A stretch of DNA of 64,000 nt from Kordiimonas gwangyangensis DSM 19435 = JCM 12864 (GCF_000375545.1 NZ_AQXF01000002.1:553830-617829), one strand, 5' to 3'; positions 15,321-25,260 are shown, counted from the stretch's first letter. The notes: generated by a model not told the origin, from the letters alone. Translations and numbers: made by a program.

Positions 15321-17384
15321 CTAGCGCTTGGGCTTGTCCTCTGGTTTCTCTTCCTCGTCCTTGAGGCTCCCGTCGTCGATGATCGCCTGACGGGCCTTTT
15401 CTTCAGCCTCGCGCTTTTTGGCAGCTTCTGCGCGGCGCTTTTCACGCTCGGCCTCTGCCTCAATTTTTGCGAGAGCCTCTTCCTTTTCCCATTTTGCGAT
15501 GAGATCGTCGAGGTATAGGACCAGATTGCGATCCCGCTCACCCAGCTTCCTGGCTTTCTTTGCTTGCGTGATGGCGGAGGATTTGAAGCCCGAGAGGGCC
15601 ATAGCCTCGGCGAGGTCGGTCGCGATGATCGCTGATTCCGGAATAATCGCCTCCGCCTGCTTCAAATGGGTGGCGGCATCATTGCCATTCCCGAGTTCAA
15701 GGTATGCGCGGCCTAGCATCGCATGAACCTGAGCGTCTTCCGCTCCTTTACTCAGCACAGCGTTGAAGTCATCGCGCGCCTGTTCAAACTTACCGGATGT
15801 GAGGAACGCCAGACCACGGTTCTTGAGCGCGGACTGGTAGTCTCCATTAGCCTCGATAGCTTTGTTATAGTGCTCAATCGCCCCATCAAGGTTGCGCTTG
15901 CGGTATTCAATGGCGCCGAGAAGGTTATGTGCAACCGGATTGTTGGAATCAATGGCAACAACGCGTTCCGCCGTCACAACTGCACCATCCAAGTCGCCGT
16001 TTTCCATTTGCATGTTGGCAAGCAGCGCGAGGCTCTCGATATCACCACCACCTTCGGAGTAGAGCGCCTGCAACTCGGAAATCGCCTTGTCTTCCTCACC
16101 ACTGATAAAGTGGGAAAGCGCAAGCCGCTGGCCAAGCTGCTGAATGACCTGCGGATCTGTGTTGGCATCAGCCCGCGCCACGCGGTTTGCCCGCTCAATA
16201 AACGCCCGTGTTTGCTCCAACTTTCCTTGCGCACCATAGGCTGCGGCCGCCTGCAACATGGCCTCAACGTCTGTGCTGTCTTCACCGATCAGGGGCTCTA
16301 GATATAGAAGCGCCCTGGCGGGCTGACCGCGGCGGGTCAAACACTCAACCAGCATCAGACGCGTAGGGCGATCTGCCGGCGCGCGCTGCAGGGAGCGTTC
16401 AAGATAAGGCTGGGCAGTTGAATATTTACCGAGCTCAAAAGCAACATGGCCATACGTCCGCGCAGCAGGCGGAAACGTCCGTGTGAAATCACCGGTGCGC
16501 AGCAGTAGATATTCTGCCTCTTTCGGCTTGCCTTCAATCGCGAGCATGAGCGCGCTGTAGTATTGTGCCATCGGACTATTGGGCGCAATCGCATAAACAG
16601 CATCGAGCTGCTTTTGCGCCGCATCCATCTCACCGCCCTCGATGTAGAGGCCAATAAGCTCGAAATAGGCGAGCATATTCCGTTTGTGAAGCTCTGTCGC
16701 TTTCAGGAGGTGGGCCTTGGCTTCTTCAGTGCGCCCCTGATACCGGGCTATTGCACCTTCGACATAGCTGACAATCGGGTCTGCCTCTATGAGCGACGCT
16801 GCCGTGTCCGCATAACCCTTGGCGATATCAAGTTGCCCGTTATTCAGGTACAATAGCGCCAACCCCAGATGACCACGGAAGTCTTCCGGGCGCTCCTTGG
16901 CAGCAGCTTCATAAAACTCGACCGCTTCCTCGGATTTTCCCTTTTGTTCGGAAATGTCACCCCGCAGCAGGAAGGCCTGAAACTTGTCCTCGCCCTCAAA
17001 TTCGGTGTTTTTGAGAATATTCTCAGCCTCATCAAATTTGCCCTGCAGCATCAAGGCGCGCCCCAAGCTGATCGAAACATCGGCTTCCGACGCACCGGCA
17101 TCACGCGCCTTTTCAATGGCAACTTCGGCAGCCACACCATCCATCAGACTGAGGTAGATTTCGGTAGCGGTCATGAAATCGGCTTTGTCCGAGATTTCCA
17201 TCTCGTCCTGTGCCTTGATGATTTCCAGCGCTTTTTCGTAATCGCCGCCGTCTACAAGCTTCTTGACGTCGGCATCATCAAAGGCTGCATAATCGATTTT
17301 TTCTTTCTCTTCGGAATCAGAGCCACCACAGGCCGCAAGCAATCCTGCCGCGGAAAGCAAAAGTGGTAGAGAAAAAGACTTCAT
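15321..17384 (-). CDS. TPR-repeat lipoprotein, PrsT-like (PEP-CTERM system)
   Basis: This 687-residue protein has a lipoprotein signal (lipobox LLAAC, Cys19) followed by an acidic stretch. TPR units then run almost continuously from about residue 40 to 620 (for example ALLYLNNGQLDIAKGYADTA and GAIEYRKRNLDGAIEHYNKA). A highly charged Lys/Glu coiled tail covers about 630-687. Large TPR lipoproteins of this type (PrsT) accompany exosortase/PEP-CTERM systems. This one is shorter than the usual 900 or so residues, but it sits divergently beside two PEP-CTERM proteins, which supports the link. It probably acts at the envelope in export or assembly of sorted proteins or polysaccharide. No exosortase gene is in the window. 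Confidence 0.75.
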   Translation of the reverse strand: MKSFSLPLLLSAAGLLAACGGSDSEEKEKIDYAAFDDADVKKLVDGGDYEKALEIIKAQDEMEISDKADFMTATEIYLSLMDGVAAEVAIEKARDAGASEADVSISLGRALMLQGKFDEAENILKNTEFEGEDKFQAFLLRGDISEQKGKSEEAVEFYEAAAKERPEDFRGHLGLALLYLNNGQLDIAKGYADTAASLIEADPIVSYVEGAIARYQGRTEEAKAHLLKATELHKRNMLAYFELIGLYIEGGEMDAAQKQLDAVYAIAPNSPMAQYYSALMLAIEGKPKEAEYLLLRTGDFTRTFPPAARTYGHVAFELGKYSTAQPYLERSLQRAPADRPTRLMLVECLTRRGQPARALLYLEPLIGEDSTDVEAMLQAAAAYGAQGKLEQTRAFIERANRVARADANTDPQVIQQLGQRLALSHFISGEEDKAISELQALYSEGGGDIESLALLANMQMENGDLDGAVVTAERVVAIDSNNPVAHNLLGAIEYRKRNLDGAIEHYNKAIEANGDYQSALKNRGLAFLTSGKFEQARDDFNAVLSKGAEDAQVHAMLGRAYLELGNGNDAATHLKQAEAIIPESAIIATDLAEAMALSGFKSSAITQAKKARKLGERDRNLVLYLDDLIAKWEKEEALAKIEAEAEREKRRAEAAKKREAEEKARQAIIDDGSLKDEEEKPEDKPKR

Positions 17385-17669
17385 GAATATCCCCAGTTCG
17401 TTGGTACCGCTGCAAGCGCCAAGCGTGAAAACGGGAGCTCCCCTGTCCCCGGTGTCACTCTATAGTACGCCCGAAAGCATGTCCATAAAGCAGCATGATA
17501 ACAACCCTATGACAGAGGTCAAATGTACTTGTTACAATATTTAATAAAATTTTAAGTGAATATTCCCTATTTTAGAATTATATGGCATACGTAATGGAGA
17601 AATCGTCAAAAGGACGATAAGTCGGATACGAATGTCCGGTTGGAATGCAACGCAAGAACACAGGTTGGG

Positions 17670-18323
17670 ATGATGTCTGCTAAACTCAAAAACGCTTTTG
17701 CGAAGATCGGCGCTGCTGCGCTTTTCGGTCTCATGGCAACGTCAGGCGCCCAGGCTACCTATGGCTATAACTATTTCGACGTTCTTGCCGACCCGGGTTC
17801 CTATGGTCCTGTCTCGCTTGGCGACAGCGTTTCTCTCGATGCATGTGGTTCCACGTTCCACCGGGCGGACGGCAACTCTCAAAGTTATTCGATTTGCGAC
17901 CTGAGCAACCTCCAGAACTTCACCTTGGGCTGGATTGGCGTCGACGCAGACAATACCAGCAACTACCAGATCCTTTCCTGGTTCGAGGGCAGCAATGTCA
18001 CCAATGGCCTCCAGACCACGATCAGCACCGGCGCGGGCACCTTTTTCAGCCAGGCCGGCAACTATCTGATCGGCCTCTATGTCGCCGTTGCGGGTAATGT
18101 CTATGTTCCCCTGCCCTATGGCAGCTACGGCGCTACCGGCAATGACACAGAATTGACATACGACGGCTCCACAAATACCAGCCTCGGATATACGAATTTT
18201 ACAGTTAATGCTGCGACCAGCGTGCCAGAGCCCGCTGCCGCACTGATGCTACTCCCCGCTTTTGTACTTGTGGCGCGCCGTGAACGCCGTCGCCGCCAGA
18301 GTGCAAAGGCTTTAACCGCCTGA
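17670..18323 (+). CDS. PEP-CTERM sorting-signal protein 1
   Basis: This 217-residue exported protein has a signal peptide ending near SGAQA. The middle is rich in Gly, Ser, Tyr and Asn and contains PVSLGDSVSLDACGSTF and YSICDL. The C-terminal sorting signal starts with VPEPAAALMLL, continues as a hydrophobic helix and ends in ARRERRRR. Such signals are recognised by exosortase (EpsH) and lead to processing and anchoring in the envelope or export with exopolysaccharide. A paralogue follows 27 bp downstream. The ATG pair at 17670/17673 is preferred over an upstream TTG at 17640. A PrsT-like gene diverges on the left, across an AT-rich 285-bp spacer. Confidence 0.82.
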   Translation: MMSAKLKNAFAKIGAAALFGLMATSGAQATYGYNYFDVLADPGSYGPVSLGDSVSLDACGSTFHRADGNSQSYSICDLSNLQNFTLGWIGVDADNTSNYQILSWFEGSNVTNGLQTTISTGAGTFFSQAGNYLIGLYVAVAGNVYVPLPYGSYGATGNDTELTYDGSTNTSLGYTNFTVNAATSVPEPAAALMLLPAFVLVARRERRRRQSAKALTA

Positions 18324-18350
18324 TCTCAGGCATTTTGTAAGGATATTATC

Positions 18351-18965
18351 ATGGTCAATTTTCTTCGGAATAAATTGGCTGTTTTCTCCCTCGCCGTAGG
18401 CTTTGCGGGCGCTCTTGCTGCCCCCGCGAACGCGACCTACGTGCCTCAGGGTGCACTTACAGCAGATGCTGGCACCTATGCGCCGGTATCGCTTGGCACC
18501 AGCATTACACTGGACGCCTGTGGCTCGACTTTCGCCGGCTATTCGATCTGCGACCTGCCGAGCACCAACAAATTTGGCATTGAATGGTTTATCAAACGCC
18601 AGGAAGACGCGGGCTGGACCAACTGGCTGCAACAATACACCTACCATCAGGGTGACGTAGCGCCGAACCTGCAAAAAACCATTGCGACCGGTGCTGGTAC
18701 GGTGATCGATGTTCCGGGCACCTACTTCATCAGCCTGCACGTGATCTCTTATGGTGACGTGATTGCGCTGCCGGGTGGTGGCTACGCCCGTGGTGGTGCC
18801 AGCAAGTGGGACGACAGCATGACCTTCACGGTAGGTAACTCGCCGATTGTCACGCCGCCCACATCGCCGGTGCCTGAACCCATGGCTGCGCTGCTGCTGC
18901 TGCCGGGCATTGTCATGATTGCGCGCCGCGAACGCAGGCGCCGCCGTCAGGCAGTAACTGCATAA
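18351..18965 (+). CDS. PEP-CTERM sorting-signal protein 2
   Basis: This 204-residue protein is paralogous to the preceding gene product. It has a signal peptide ending near APANA, then PVSLGTSITLDACGSTF and YSICDLP, a Tyr/Gly-rich middle, a Thr/Pro linker (IVTPPTSP) and the sorting signal VPEPMAALLLL with a hydrophobic helix and ARRERRRRRQ tail. The shared Cys-containing core, with two cysteines about ten residues apart, suggests one disulfide-bonded domain. The start follows TAAGGATATTATC. It is co-transcribed with protein 1 and ends at a strong terminator. The ligand or structural role is unknown. Confidence 0.83.
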   Translation: MVNFLRNKLAVFSLAVGFAGALAAPANATYVPQGALTADAGTYAPVSLGTSITLDACGSTFAGYSICDLPSTNKFGIEWFIKRQEDAGWTNWLQQYTYHQGDVAPNLQKTIATGAGTVIDVPGTYFISLHVISYGDVIALPGGGYARGGASKWDDSMTFTVGNSPIVTPPTSPVPEPMAALLLLPGIVMIARRERRRRRQAVTA

Positions 18966-18967
18966 AT

Positions 18968-19000
18968 AAAAAACGGGGCCAGTTGGCCCCGTTTTCTTTT
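18968..19000. terminator. Intrinsic terminator, probably bidirectional
   Basis: AAAAAACGGGGCC, loop AGTT, GGCCCCGTTTTCTTTT. It lies between the PEP-CTERM pair and the convergent DUF1476 gene. Confidence 0.88.
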
Positions 19001-19023
19001 AACATTCAGCATGGCAGCCTGAC

Positions 19024-19347
19024 TTAGGCTTCCTGCATCAGCTGCACCTTGGCAACCGCGAACATCTCTTCAAGGTGTTTCTCGACACGGTGACGGGAGA
19101 TATCTGCACCCTTCTCCTCGATGTCTTTCATCACCTTGCGGATCACGTCTTCGTCGCCATCCTCTTCGAGGTCGGCTTTGACAACAGACGCAGCATAATC
19201 TTTCACGGCATCGCCAGTGATTCCAAGCTCACCCGCGAGCCATTCGCCGAACAGCCGGTTCCGACGCGCCCGCGCTTTAAAGAGCATGGCCTCATCATGG
19301 GCAAACTTGTCTTCAAACGCTTTTTCGCGACCGTCAAAAGTGGTCAT
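19024..19347 (-). CDS. DUF1476 protein, F1-ATPase inhibitor zeta-type
   Basis: This 107-residue helical protein matches the alphaproteobacterial DUF1476 family, whose studied member, the zeta subunit of Paracoccus, inhibits ATP hydrolysis by F1FO-ATP synthase through its N-terminal segment. The family hallmarks are TTFDGREKAFEDKFAHDEA at the N terminus and KARARRNRLFGEWLAGELG. The ATG follows AGGAGGAAGTAAAGCC, so the start is firm; the in-frame extension to 19440 is not needed. It diverges from purC. This is one of the best taxonomic markers in the window. Confidence 0.92.
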   Translation of the reverse strand: MTTFDGREKAFEDKFAHDEAMLFKARARRNRLFGEWLAGELGITGDAVKDYAASVVKADLEEDGDEDVIRKVMKDIEEKGADISRHRVEKHLEEMFAVAKVQLMQEA

Positions 19348-19557
19348 GGCTTTACTTCCTCCTGTCCGAGTCTCACGGTGAGACATCGTTAAACACCACA
19401 GCATTACCTTTATTAAGGTAATTTGCTTGCTCATTTCCATAGCGCAAACAAAACTTATTGCAAATTATTACAGAAAGATTGTCGCCGCCAACCTTCTCGG
19501 TTATGTTCGCGCCCGCGCAACCCACTGACATCCCTCAAGCTGAGGAAGAGGCAATCT

Positions 19558-20328
19558 ATGTCCCGCCGTAACAAGCTTTACGAAGGCAAGGCCAAAGTTC
19601 TTTTCGAAGGGCCGGAGCCGGGCACGATCATCCAGTATTTCAAAGACGACGCAACCGCGTTCAACGCCCAGAAAAAGGGTACGTTGCAAGGCAAGGGCGT
19701 GGTCAACAACCACATCTCCGAATATATCTTCACGGCGCTGACCGACATCGGCATCCCGAACCACTTTATCGAGCGTCTCACCATGCGTGAGCAGCTTGTC
19801 AAAGCGGTCGAGATCATTCCCGTTGAAGTGATCGTTCGCAACATCGCAGCTGGCGGCATCTCGTCGCGCCTCGGTATCGAGGAAGGCACACACCTGCCGC
19901 GCCCGCTGATTGAGTTCTGCTACAAGTCCGATGAACTTGGCGACCCGCTGATTGCCGAGGAACATATCCTCACCTTCGGTTGGGCCGATGAGATGGAACT
20001 TGAGGAAATGACCCATTATGCGTTCCGCATCAATGACTTCCTCTCGGGCCTCTTTGCCGGTATCGGCATCAAGCTCGTGGACTTCAAACTCGAATTCGGC
20101 CGCCTCTATGAAGGCGACGAGTGCATCACCGTGCTCGCAGACGAGATCAGCCCTGACGGCTGCCGCCTGTGGGACATGAAAACCGGAGAGAAACTCGACA
20201 AGGACCGTTTCCGCCGTGACCTCGGCGGTGAAATGGAAGCATACCAGGAAGTCGCCCGCCGCCTTGGTATCCTGCCGTCCGCAGATATCACCGAATTCGC
20301 AGACCACAGAAACAAGGACCAGAAGTAA
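19558..20328 (+). CDS. purC: Phosphoribosylaminoimidazole-succinocarboxamide synthase
   Basis: PurC ligates aspartate to CAIR with ATP to give SAICAR, in purine synthesis. At 256 residues it has the usual length. The N-terminal [10 protein letters not shown], the ATP-binding element [18 protein letters not shown] and the late motifs [10 protein letters not shown] and [14 protein letters not shown] are all present. The start is the ATG after GAGGAAGAGGCAATCT. It is followed by purS, purQ and purL in the same direction, but an intrinsic terminator overlaps its stop codon. Expression of the downstream trio may therefore be set separately. Confidence 0.96.
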   Translation: MSRRNKLYEGKAKVLFEGPEPGTIIQYFKDDATAFNAQKKGTLQGKGVVNNHISEYIFTALTDIGIPNHFIERLTMREQLVKAVEIIPVEVIVRNIAAGGISSRLGIEEGTHLPRPLIEFCYKSDELGDPLIAEEHILTFGWADEMELEEMTHYAFRINDFLSGLFAGIGIKLVDFKLEFGRLYEGDECITVLADEISPDGCRLWDMKTGEKLDKDRFRRDLGGEMEAYQEVARRLGILPSADITEFADHRNKDQK

Positions 20329-20352
20329 CCCTTCTGGTCTCTTTCTTTTTTC
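20317..20352 (+). terminator. Terminator overlapping the purC stop codon
   Basis: GACCAGAAG, loop TAACC, CTTCTGGTC, then TCTTTCTTTTTT. The left arm lies in the last purC codons, and the TAA stop opens the loop. It could end or attenuate transcription before purS. Confidence 0.75.
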
Positions 20353-20409
20353 ACGCGACCACCACCATACGCCCGCACAGGGCGACCAAGACTTAAGAAA
20401 GTGAGCCTC

Positions 20410-20649
20410 ATGAAAGCCCGCATCCACGTCACCCTTAAAAACGGCGTTCTGGACCCCCAAGGCAAAGCAATCGAACATGCCCTCTCCAACATGGGGTTTG
20501 ACGGCGTGAACGAAGCCCGCCAAGGCAAATTCATCGAGCTTGAACTCAGTGAGACCGACCGCGCGAAAGCAGAGGCATCCGTTGACGAGATGTGCCGCAA
20601 GCTGCTCGCCAACACCGTGATTGAAAACTACTCCATCGAGCTGGAGTAG
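20410..20649 (+). CDS. purS: Phosphoribosylformylglycinamidine synthase subunit PurS
   Basis: This 79-residue protein starts [20 protein letters not shown], the typical PurS opening. PurS bridges PurQ and PurL in the three-subunit FGAM synthase and is thought to help channel ammonia. The ATG at 20410 is preferred over an in-frame GTG at 20401 because the family begins at this Met. The stop is 5 bp from purQ, so the two are probably translationally coupled. Confidence 0.95.
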   Translation: MKARIHVTLKNGVLDPQGKAIEHALSNMGFDGVNEARQGKFIELELSETDRAKAEASVDEMCRKLLANTVIENYSIELE

Positions 20650-20654
20650 AGCCC

Positions 20655-21317
20655 ATGAAATCCGCGGTTATCGTTTTCCCCGGCTCCAACTGCGACCGGG
20701 ATATGGCTGTGGCGCTGGAGAAAATCACCGGCACCAAGCCCCTCATGGTCTGGCACCAGGAATATGATTTCGACAAGGTCGACTTCATCGCCCTGCCCGG
20801 CGGCTTCTCATACGGCGACTATCTGCGCTGTGGCGCGATGAGCGCGCGCTCACACGTGATGAAAGAAGTGATCAAACGCGCGGAAGACGGCGTACCCACC
20901 TTCGGTGTGTGCAACGGCTTCCAGATACTGACGGAAACCGGCCTGCTGCCGGGCGCGCTGATGCGCAACGCCAACCTGCACTTTGTCTGTAAGGACGTGA
21001 CGCTCACGGTCGAGAACGCCGACAGCATGTTCACGAACGCCTACGACAAGGGCCAGGAAATCACCATCCCCGTCGCGCACCATGACGGCAACTATTTCGC
21101 TGATGATGAGACACTCAACCGTCTCGAAGGTGAAGGCCAGGTGGCGTTCAAATACGCAAGCGACATCAACGGGGCCCAGCGCCGCATTGCAGGCGTGATG
21201 AACGCCCGCGGCAACGTGCTTGGCATGATGCCCCACCCCGAACGCATGATCGAACCGGCACTTGGTGGCTCTGACGGCCGCAAGATGTTCGAATCCGTCA
21301 TGAACCGGTTGGGCTAA
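20655..21317 (+). CDS. purQ: Phosphoribosylformylglycinamidine synthase, glutaminase subunit
   Basis: This 220-residue class I glutamine amidotransferase makes ammonia for FGAM formation. It shows the [12 protein letters not shown] start, the oxyanion and Gly-rich loop [12 protein letters not shown], the nucleophile Cys in [10 protein letters not shown], and the His and Glu of the triad in MMPHPERM. It lies between purS (5-bp gap) and purL (11-bp gap) and should form a complex with both. Confidence 0.96.
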   Translation: MKSAVIVFPGSNCDRDMAVALEKITGTKPLMVWHQEYDFDKVDFIALPGGFSYGDYLRCGAMSARSHVMKEVIKRAEDGVPTFGVCNGFQILTETGLLPGALMRNANLHFVCKDVTLTVENADSMFTNAYDKGQEITIPVAHHDGNYFADDETLNRLEGEGQVAFKYASDINGAQRRIAGVMNARGNVLGMMPHPERMIEPALGGSDGRKMFESVMNRLG

Positions 21318-21328
21318 GGGGAAAAGAC

Positions 21329-23533
21329 ATGAAAAACGGTAACGAAATCCAGATCACCCCGGAACTCGTCAAGGAACACGGCCTGACGGTTGAAGAGTAT
21401 GAGCGCATCAAACGCGCCATGGGCCGCGAGCCGAACTATACGGAACTCGGCATCTATAGCGTGATGTGGTCGGAGCACTGCTCCTACAAATCCTCGCGCC
21501 TGCACCTCAAGAAACTGCCGACAAAGGCACCTTGGGTTATCCAGGGCCCGGGCGAGAACGCTGGTGTGATCGACATTGGTGACGGTCAGGCCGCCATCTT
21601 CAAGATGGAGAGCCACAACCACCCGTCCTATATCGAGCCTTACCAGGGCGCGGCCACCGGTGTTGGCGGCATCCTGCGTGACGTGTTCACCATGGGCGCG
21701 CGCCCGGTGGCAAACATGAACGCGCTTCGCTTCGGTGAGCCGAACCACCCTAAAACCCGCCACCTTGTGGGCGGTGTTGTGGCGGGTATTGGCGGCTACG
21801 GCAACTGCGTGGGTGTACCAACCGTAGGCGGCGAAACGAACTTCGACCCGTCCTATAACGGCAACATCCTCGTGAACGCCATGACCGTTGGCCTCGCGGA
21901 CGCAGAGAAAATCTTCTACTGCGCCGCGGCTGGCGTTGGTAACCCTGTTGTTTACGTCGGCTCCAAAACCGGCCGTGACGGTATCCACGGTGCCACCATG
22001 GCCTCGGCTGAATTCACCGACGACAGTGAAGAGAAACGCCCAACCGTACAGGTAGGCGACCCCTTCACCGAGAAGCTGCTGATTGAAGCCTGCCTTGAGC
22101 TAATGGCAACCGACGCCATCATCGCCATTCAGGACATGGGTGCCGCTGGCCTCACCTCGTCAAGCGTTGAGATGGCCTCCAAAGGCGGTGTGGGCTTTGA
22201 ACTGAACCTCGATAACGTGCCGCAGCGCGAAGCTAATATGCTGCCCTATGAGATGATGCTCTCGGAATCCCAGGAACGCATGCTCATGGTCCTCAAGCCA
22301 GGCCGCGAAGACATGGCAAAAGCCATCTTCGAGAAATGGGAGCTGGATTTCGCCGTGATCGGCCACATCACCGACACCGGCAAGCTGACGCTCAAGTTCA
22401 AGGGCGAGACAGTGGGCGATATCCCGCTCGATAGCCTGACAGACGACGCGCCCGAGTATGACCGCCCGTGGGTCCCGACCCCGAAGCGGGAAGCCGTGAG
22501 CGTGAAAGCTGTGGATGACCTGAACAAGGCCGCGATGGACCTGATCGGCGGGCCGAACCTGTGTTCGCGTCGCTGGATTTGGGAACAGTATGACCACATG
22601 GTCATGGGTGACACCATCCAGCGCCCGGGCGGTGACGCGGCTGTTGTGCGTGTGCACGGCACCATGAAGGGCCTTGCCATCAGCACGGACGTCACGCCGC
22701 GCTACTGCTTTGCAGACCCCGTTGAGGGCGGCAAACAGGCCGTGGCAGAGACATGGCGCAACATCACCGCTGTGGGCGCGCTGCCGCTTGCCATCACCAA
22801 CTGCCTGAACTTCGGCAACCCGGAGCGTAAGGACATCATGGGCCAGTTCGTTGGCTGCCTTGAAGGCATGGGCGAAGCCTGCCGCGCGCTCGATTACCCG
22901 ATCGTGTCCGGCAACGTGTCGCTTTATAACGAGACCAACGGCAAAGGCATTCTGCCCACCCCCGCCATCGGCGGTGTGGGCGTGATGCAGGACATCGACC
23001 GCATGGCCACCATCGCGTTCGAGGGCGCGGGCCAGACCGTGGTGCTGATTGGTGAAACCAAGGACGAGCTGGGCGCAAGCCTGTACCAGCGTGAAATCGT
23101 GGGCGAAGACGCGGGCCTGCCGCCGGTGGTTGACCTCGCGGTCGAGCGCCGCAACGGTGACTTCGTGCGGGCACTCATCGAGAACGGCCAGGTTACCACC
23201 TGTCATGACCTTTCTGACGGCGGCCTGATCGCCGCGCTGGCGGACATGGCGATGGCAGGCGGTGTGGGCGTGGATGTGACGGTGGATGACACCCTCCCCC
23301 TCCACGCACACCTGTTCTCGGAAAGCCAGGCGCGTTACCTTGTGGCCACCGACGCTGACACGGCAGAGCAAATCCGCAAGGAAGCCAAAGACGCCGGCAT
23401 CCCGGTCACCGTACTCGGTGAAACCGGTGGTGACAGCATCAACGTCAACGGTGGTGCCGTGAAGCTGGACCTCAAAGCCCTCAAGTCCGCCCATGAAGGC
23501 TGGCTGCCAAACTATATGGCCAACGCCAGCTAA
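21329..23533 (+). CDS. purL: Phosphoribosylformylglycinamidine synthase, large subunit (small type)
   Basis: This 734-residue ATP-dependent synthetase subunit converts FGAR to FGAM. Its length marks the small PurL that needs separate PurS and PurQ, both encoded just upstream. Visible features are [10 protein letters not shown] near residue 50, the substrate and metal-binding [31 protein letters not shown], and the second AIR-synthase-like half with HDLSDGGL. The start follows AAGGGGAAAAGAC. A strong terminator ends the operon. The 444-aa open frame on the opposite strand (22160-23494) is a codon-bias shadow. Confidence 0.96.
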   Translation: MKNGNEIQITPELVKEHGLTVEEYERIKRAMGREPNYTELGIYSVMWSEHCSYKSSRLHLKKLPTKAPWVIQGPGENAGVIDIGDGQAAIFKMESHNHPSYIEPYQGAATGVGGILRDVFTMGARPVANMNALRFGEPNHPKTRHLVGGVVAGIGGYGNCVGVPTVGGETNFDPSYNGNILVNAMTVGLADAEKIFYCAAAGVGNPVVYVGSKTGRDGIHGATMASAEFTDDSEEKRPTVQVGDPFTEKLLIEACLELMATDAIIAIQDMGAAGLTSSSVEMASKGGVGFELNLDNVPQREANMLPYEMMLSESQERMLMVLKPGREDMAKAIFEKWELDFAVIGHITDTGKLTLKFKGETVGDIPLDSLTDDAPEYDRPWVPTPKREAVSVKAVDDLNKAAMDLIGGPNLCSRRWIWEQYDHMVMGDTIQRPGGDAAVVRVHGTMKGLAISTDVTPRYCFADPVEGGKQAVAETWRNITAVGALPLAITNCLNFGNPERKDIMGQFVGCLEGMGEACRALDYPIVSGNVSLYNETNGKGILPTPAIGGVGVMQDIDRMATIAFEGAGQTVVLIGETKDELGASLYQREIVGEDAGLPPVVDLAVERRNGDFVRALIENGQVTTCHDLSDGGLIAALADMAMAGGVGVDVTVDDTLPLHAHLFSESQARYLVATDADTAEQIRKEAKDAGIPVTVLGETGGDSINVNGGAVKLDLKALKSAHEGWLPNYMANAS

Positions 23534-23563
23534 ACGGCGAGCTTATAGCTCCAGACAAACAAG

Positions 23564-23590
23564 AGGCGCCTCTCAGGGCGCCTTTTTTAT
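23564..23590 (+). terminator. Intrinsic terminator of the pur operon
   Basis: AGGCGCC, loop TCTCAG, GGCGCCTTTTTT, 30 bp past the purL stop. Confidence 0.88.
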
Positions 23591-23625
23591 TGCCACCTAT
23601 CAGCCGACGCCGATAAGGTTTTTAA

Positions 23626-24786
23626 ATGCAGATTACCTATACCATCCCATTTGAGCCTACCTTTCGAACCAATGATTCATGGGAATTCCCTATGATCGGA
23701 GGCACTGCTCGTCTAATTGAAGAAAATGAGGTGATCAAAGCGATTGAAATAAAATTTGTCGGACAACCTATAGAATATGCGCCGCAAACGGAAACGGACG
23801 TTGCGAAATCCGCACTGTCGATAGCTATTGACTCGCCGCACCTACCATCCATTGAGCAACAACTGTCAAATCTACTTTCATTCCTGCAATGCTATTTTCA
23901 CGTCCGAATTAAAGCCGGTGAGGTTTCCGCTACTTTCGACGCAGAAACCTTAGAAGAACAGGACATGATACCCATTCCGGCCATAACTTATTCCAGGCTA
24001 AATGAGAAAACATACATACCCTTTGACATGTTTTTCAGGGCATCACTTGCAGCAGAAAAGGAGGATGGCCCAGTATTCGAAGCCACGCTCCAAGATGCAG
24101 CCCGCTCAGCCTTCTTTGATAAAAAATACATCGATTCCTATAGATACTCTTTTTTGTACCTAGAGGCTGTCTGCGGAAACGGGAAGTTCAAAAAAGAGCA
24201 ACTAGTAAGTGAATTCCTGTCCAATCCATCGCTGACTGCAGCAATCACGCACGAGCTTTCAGAATATCAAATTATTCCAAGCAAGAATGATGAAACCGCA
24301 ACTCTCTTGCAGTCCAAACCGAGCTTAAAAAAAATAATAGAACACTTAGTCGAAAAAAGAGGTTTCTATTTCCATGGAAATAAGAAGCATAAGCAGGGTT
24401 GGAAGCCGCATGAGCAAGCCGCAGCGGCCACTCTTTCAGAATTCGCCTTGTTTATCGTTCAGCAATTGGCAGGAGAGGCTGCCACATTGATGTTTCAACC
24501 TGAACTATCCGAAAGGTATATGGCAACAGCTAAAGCATTGGGAATGATAGTGAAATTAACCGTTCAGATAACATACCGGCGCCTCGATGAGGTCCACAAC
24601 AGAACCATAGAATTCAATATAAATACACCAGGCACGAAAGTTACTAATGAGATGGCAAAGCAGACTCTTCGAGAGAGCCTACAACGCTTTGACCATCATG
24701 AGCCTCAATCTAAGCTGATCAAAGTTGCATGCATCGAACAAGCTACAAACAAGCAACTTTTTACAGTAAATTTCGACGTCGTATGA
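23626..24786 (+). CDS. AT-rich hypothetical protein with a HEPN-like RxxxxH motif
   Basis: I do not recognise the family. The protein has 386 residues, no signal peptide and no membrane helix. A beta-rich N-terminal half is followed by a helical segment containing VEKRGFYFHGNKK. R245 and H250 there form the R-x4-H spacing of HEPN ribonucleases, and a further helix (AAAATLSEFALFIVQQLAG) follows as in HEPN bundles. The last 80 residues look like another small alpha/beta domain. Base composition is much lower in GC than the pur operon on the left or the genes on the right, and codons are AT-rich, suggesting acquisition. It is a single gene with a weak AAGG site. A defence or toxin role is plausible but unproven. 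Confidence 0.6.
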   Translation: MQITYTIPFEPTFRTNDSWEFPMIGGTARLIEENEVIKAIEIKFVGQPIEYAPQTETDVAKSALSIAIDSPHLPSIEQQLSNLLSFLQCYFHVRIKAGEVSATFDAETLEEQDMIPIPAITYSRLNEKTYIPFDMFFRASLAAEKEDGPVFEATLQDAARSAFFDKKYIDSYRYSFLYLEAVCGNGKFKKEQLVSEFLSNPSLTAAITHELSEYQIIPSKNDETATLLQSKPSLKKIIEHLVEKRGFYFHGNKKHKQGWKPHEQAAAATLSEFALFIVQQLAGEAATLMFQPELSERYMATAKALGMIVKLTVQITYRRLDEVHNRTIEFNINTPGTKVTNEMAKQTLRESLQRFDHHEPQSKLIKVACIEQATNKQLFTVNFDVV

Positions 24787-24810
24787 CTAGAACTAGCAAC
24801 AGCAGACCAT

Positions 24811-25260
24811 TTACCTTCTCCCGAACACCACGACGCTGCTGATGAGCATCAGGAGCATGCCGATGAGGAAGGCGAAGCCGCCCCACTCGAGGTCGAGCAC
24901 GTTGGTGAAGAGCTTTTCGGTCACTTCCTCGGCCATCTTCTGTGCGGGGTTGGAGACCATGTCCTTGACCGAGCCCATGATGCCCTCGTCCTCGCCGCCC
25001 ATATTTTTGAGGATGGGCCACAGCAGCACGATCCACGCACCGAGGGCGGCGGGCAGCGCGAGTTTGGTTTTGCCGAGGAACAGCACGATCACCGCAATGG
25101 CCGCGAGGGCCGCGATGATATAGGCGTCCGTCTCCGCCACATCGGCATAAGCCACCGTGCCCATGCCGCCGATGTCGAGCATCGGCGAAAAAAGCCCCAC
25201 GATGGCGAGAATGGCGCCGACAGCTGTCAAAAGCCCGGCACGGCTGAGCGATGTATTCAT
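24811..25260 (-). CDS. Small inner-membrane protein of unknown function
   Basis: This 149-residue protein has four hydrophobic segments (about residues 8-28, 46-64, 67-85 and 125-145). A polar loop at about 88-122 contains GGEDEGIMGSVKDMV. The start follows GGGAAGGGACTATC. I recognise no family motif. It is convergent with the AT-rich gene at 23626 and diverges from the lipoprotein at 25434. It could be a DUF-type envelope protein. Confidence 0.65.
   Translation of the reverse strand: MNTSLSRAGLLTAVGAILAIVGLFSPMLDIGGMGTVAYADVAETDAYIIAALAAIAVIVLFLGKTKLALPAALGAWIVLLWPILKNMGGEDEGIMGSVKDMVSNPAQKMAEEVTEKLFTNVLDLEWGGFAFLIGMLLMLISSVVVFGRR

Noticed and set aside
22160-23494. 444-residue open frame opposite purL
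   Set aside because: It lies wholly inside purL, has low-complexity His/Val composition typical of antisense GC-rich codons, and has no ribosome-binding site.
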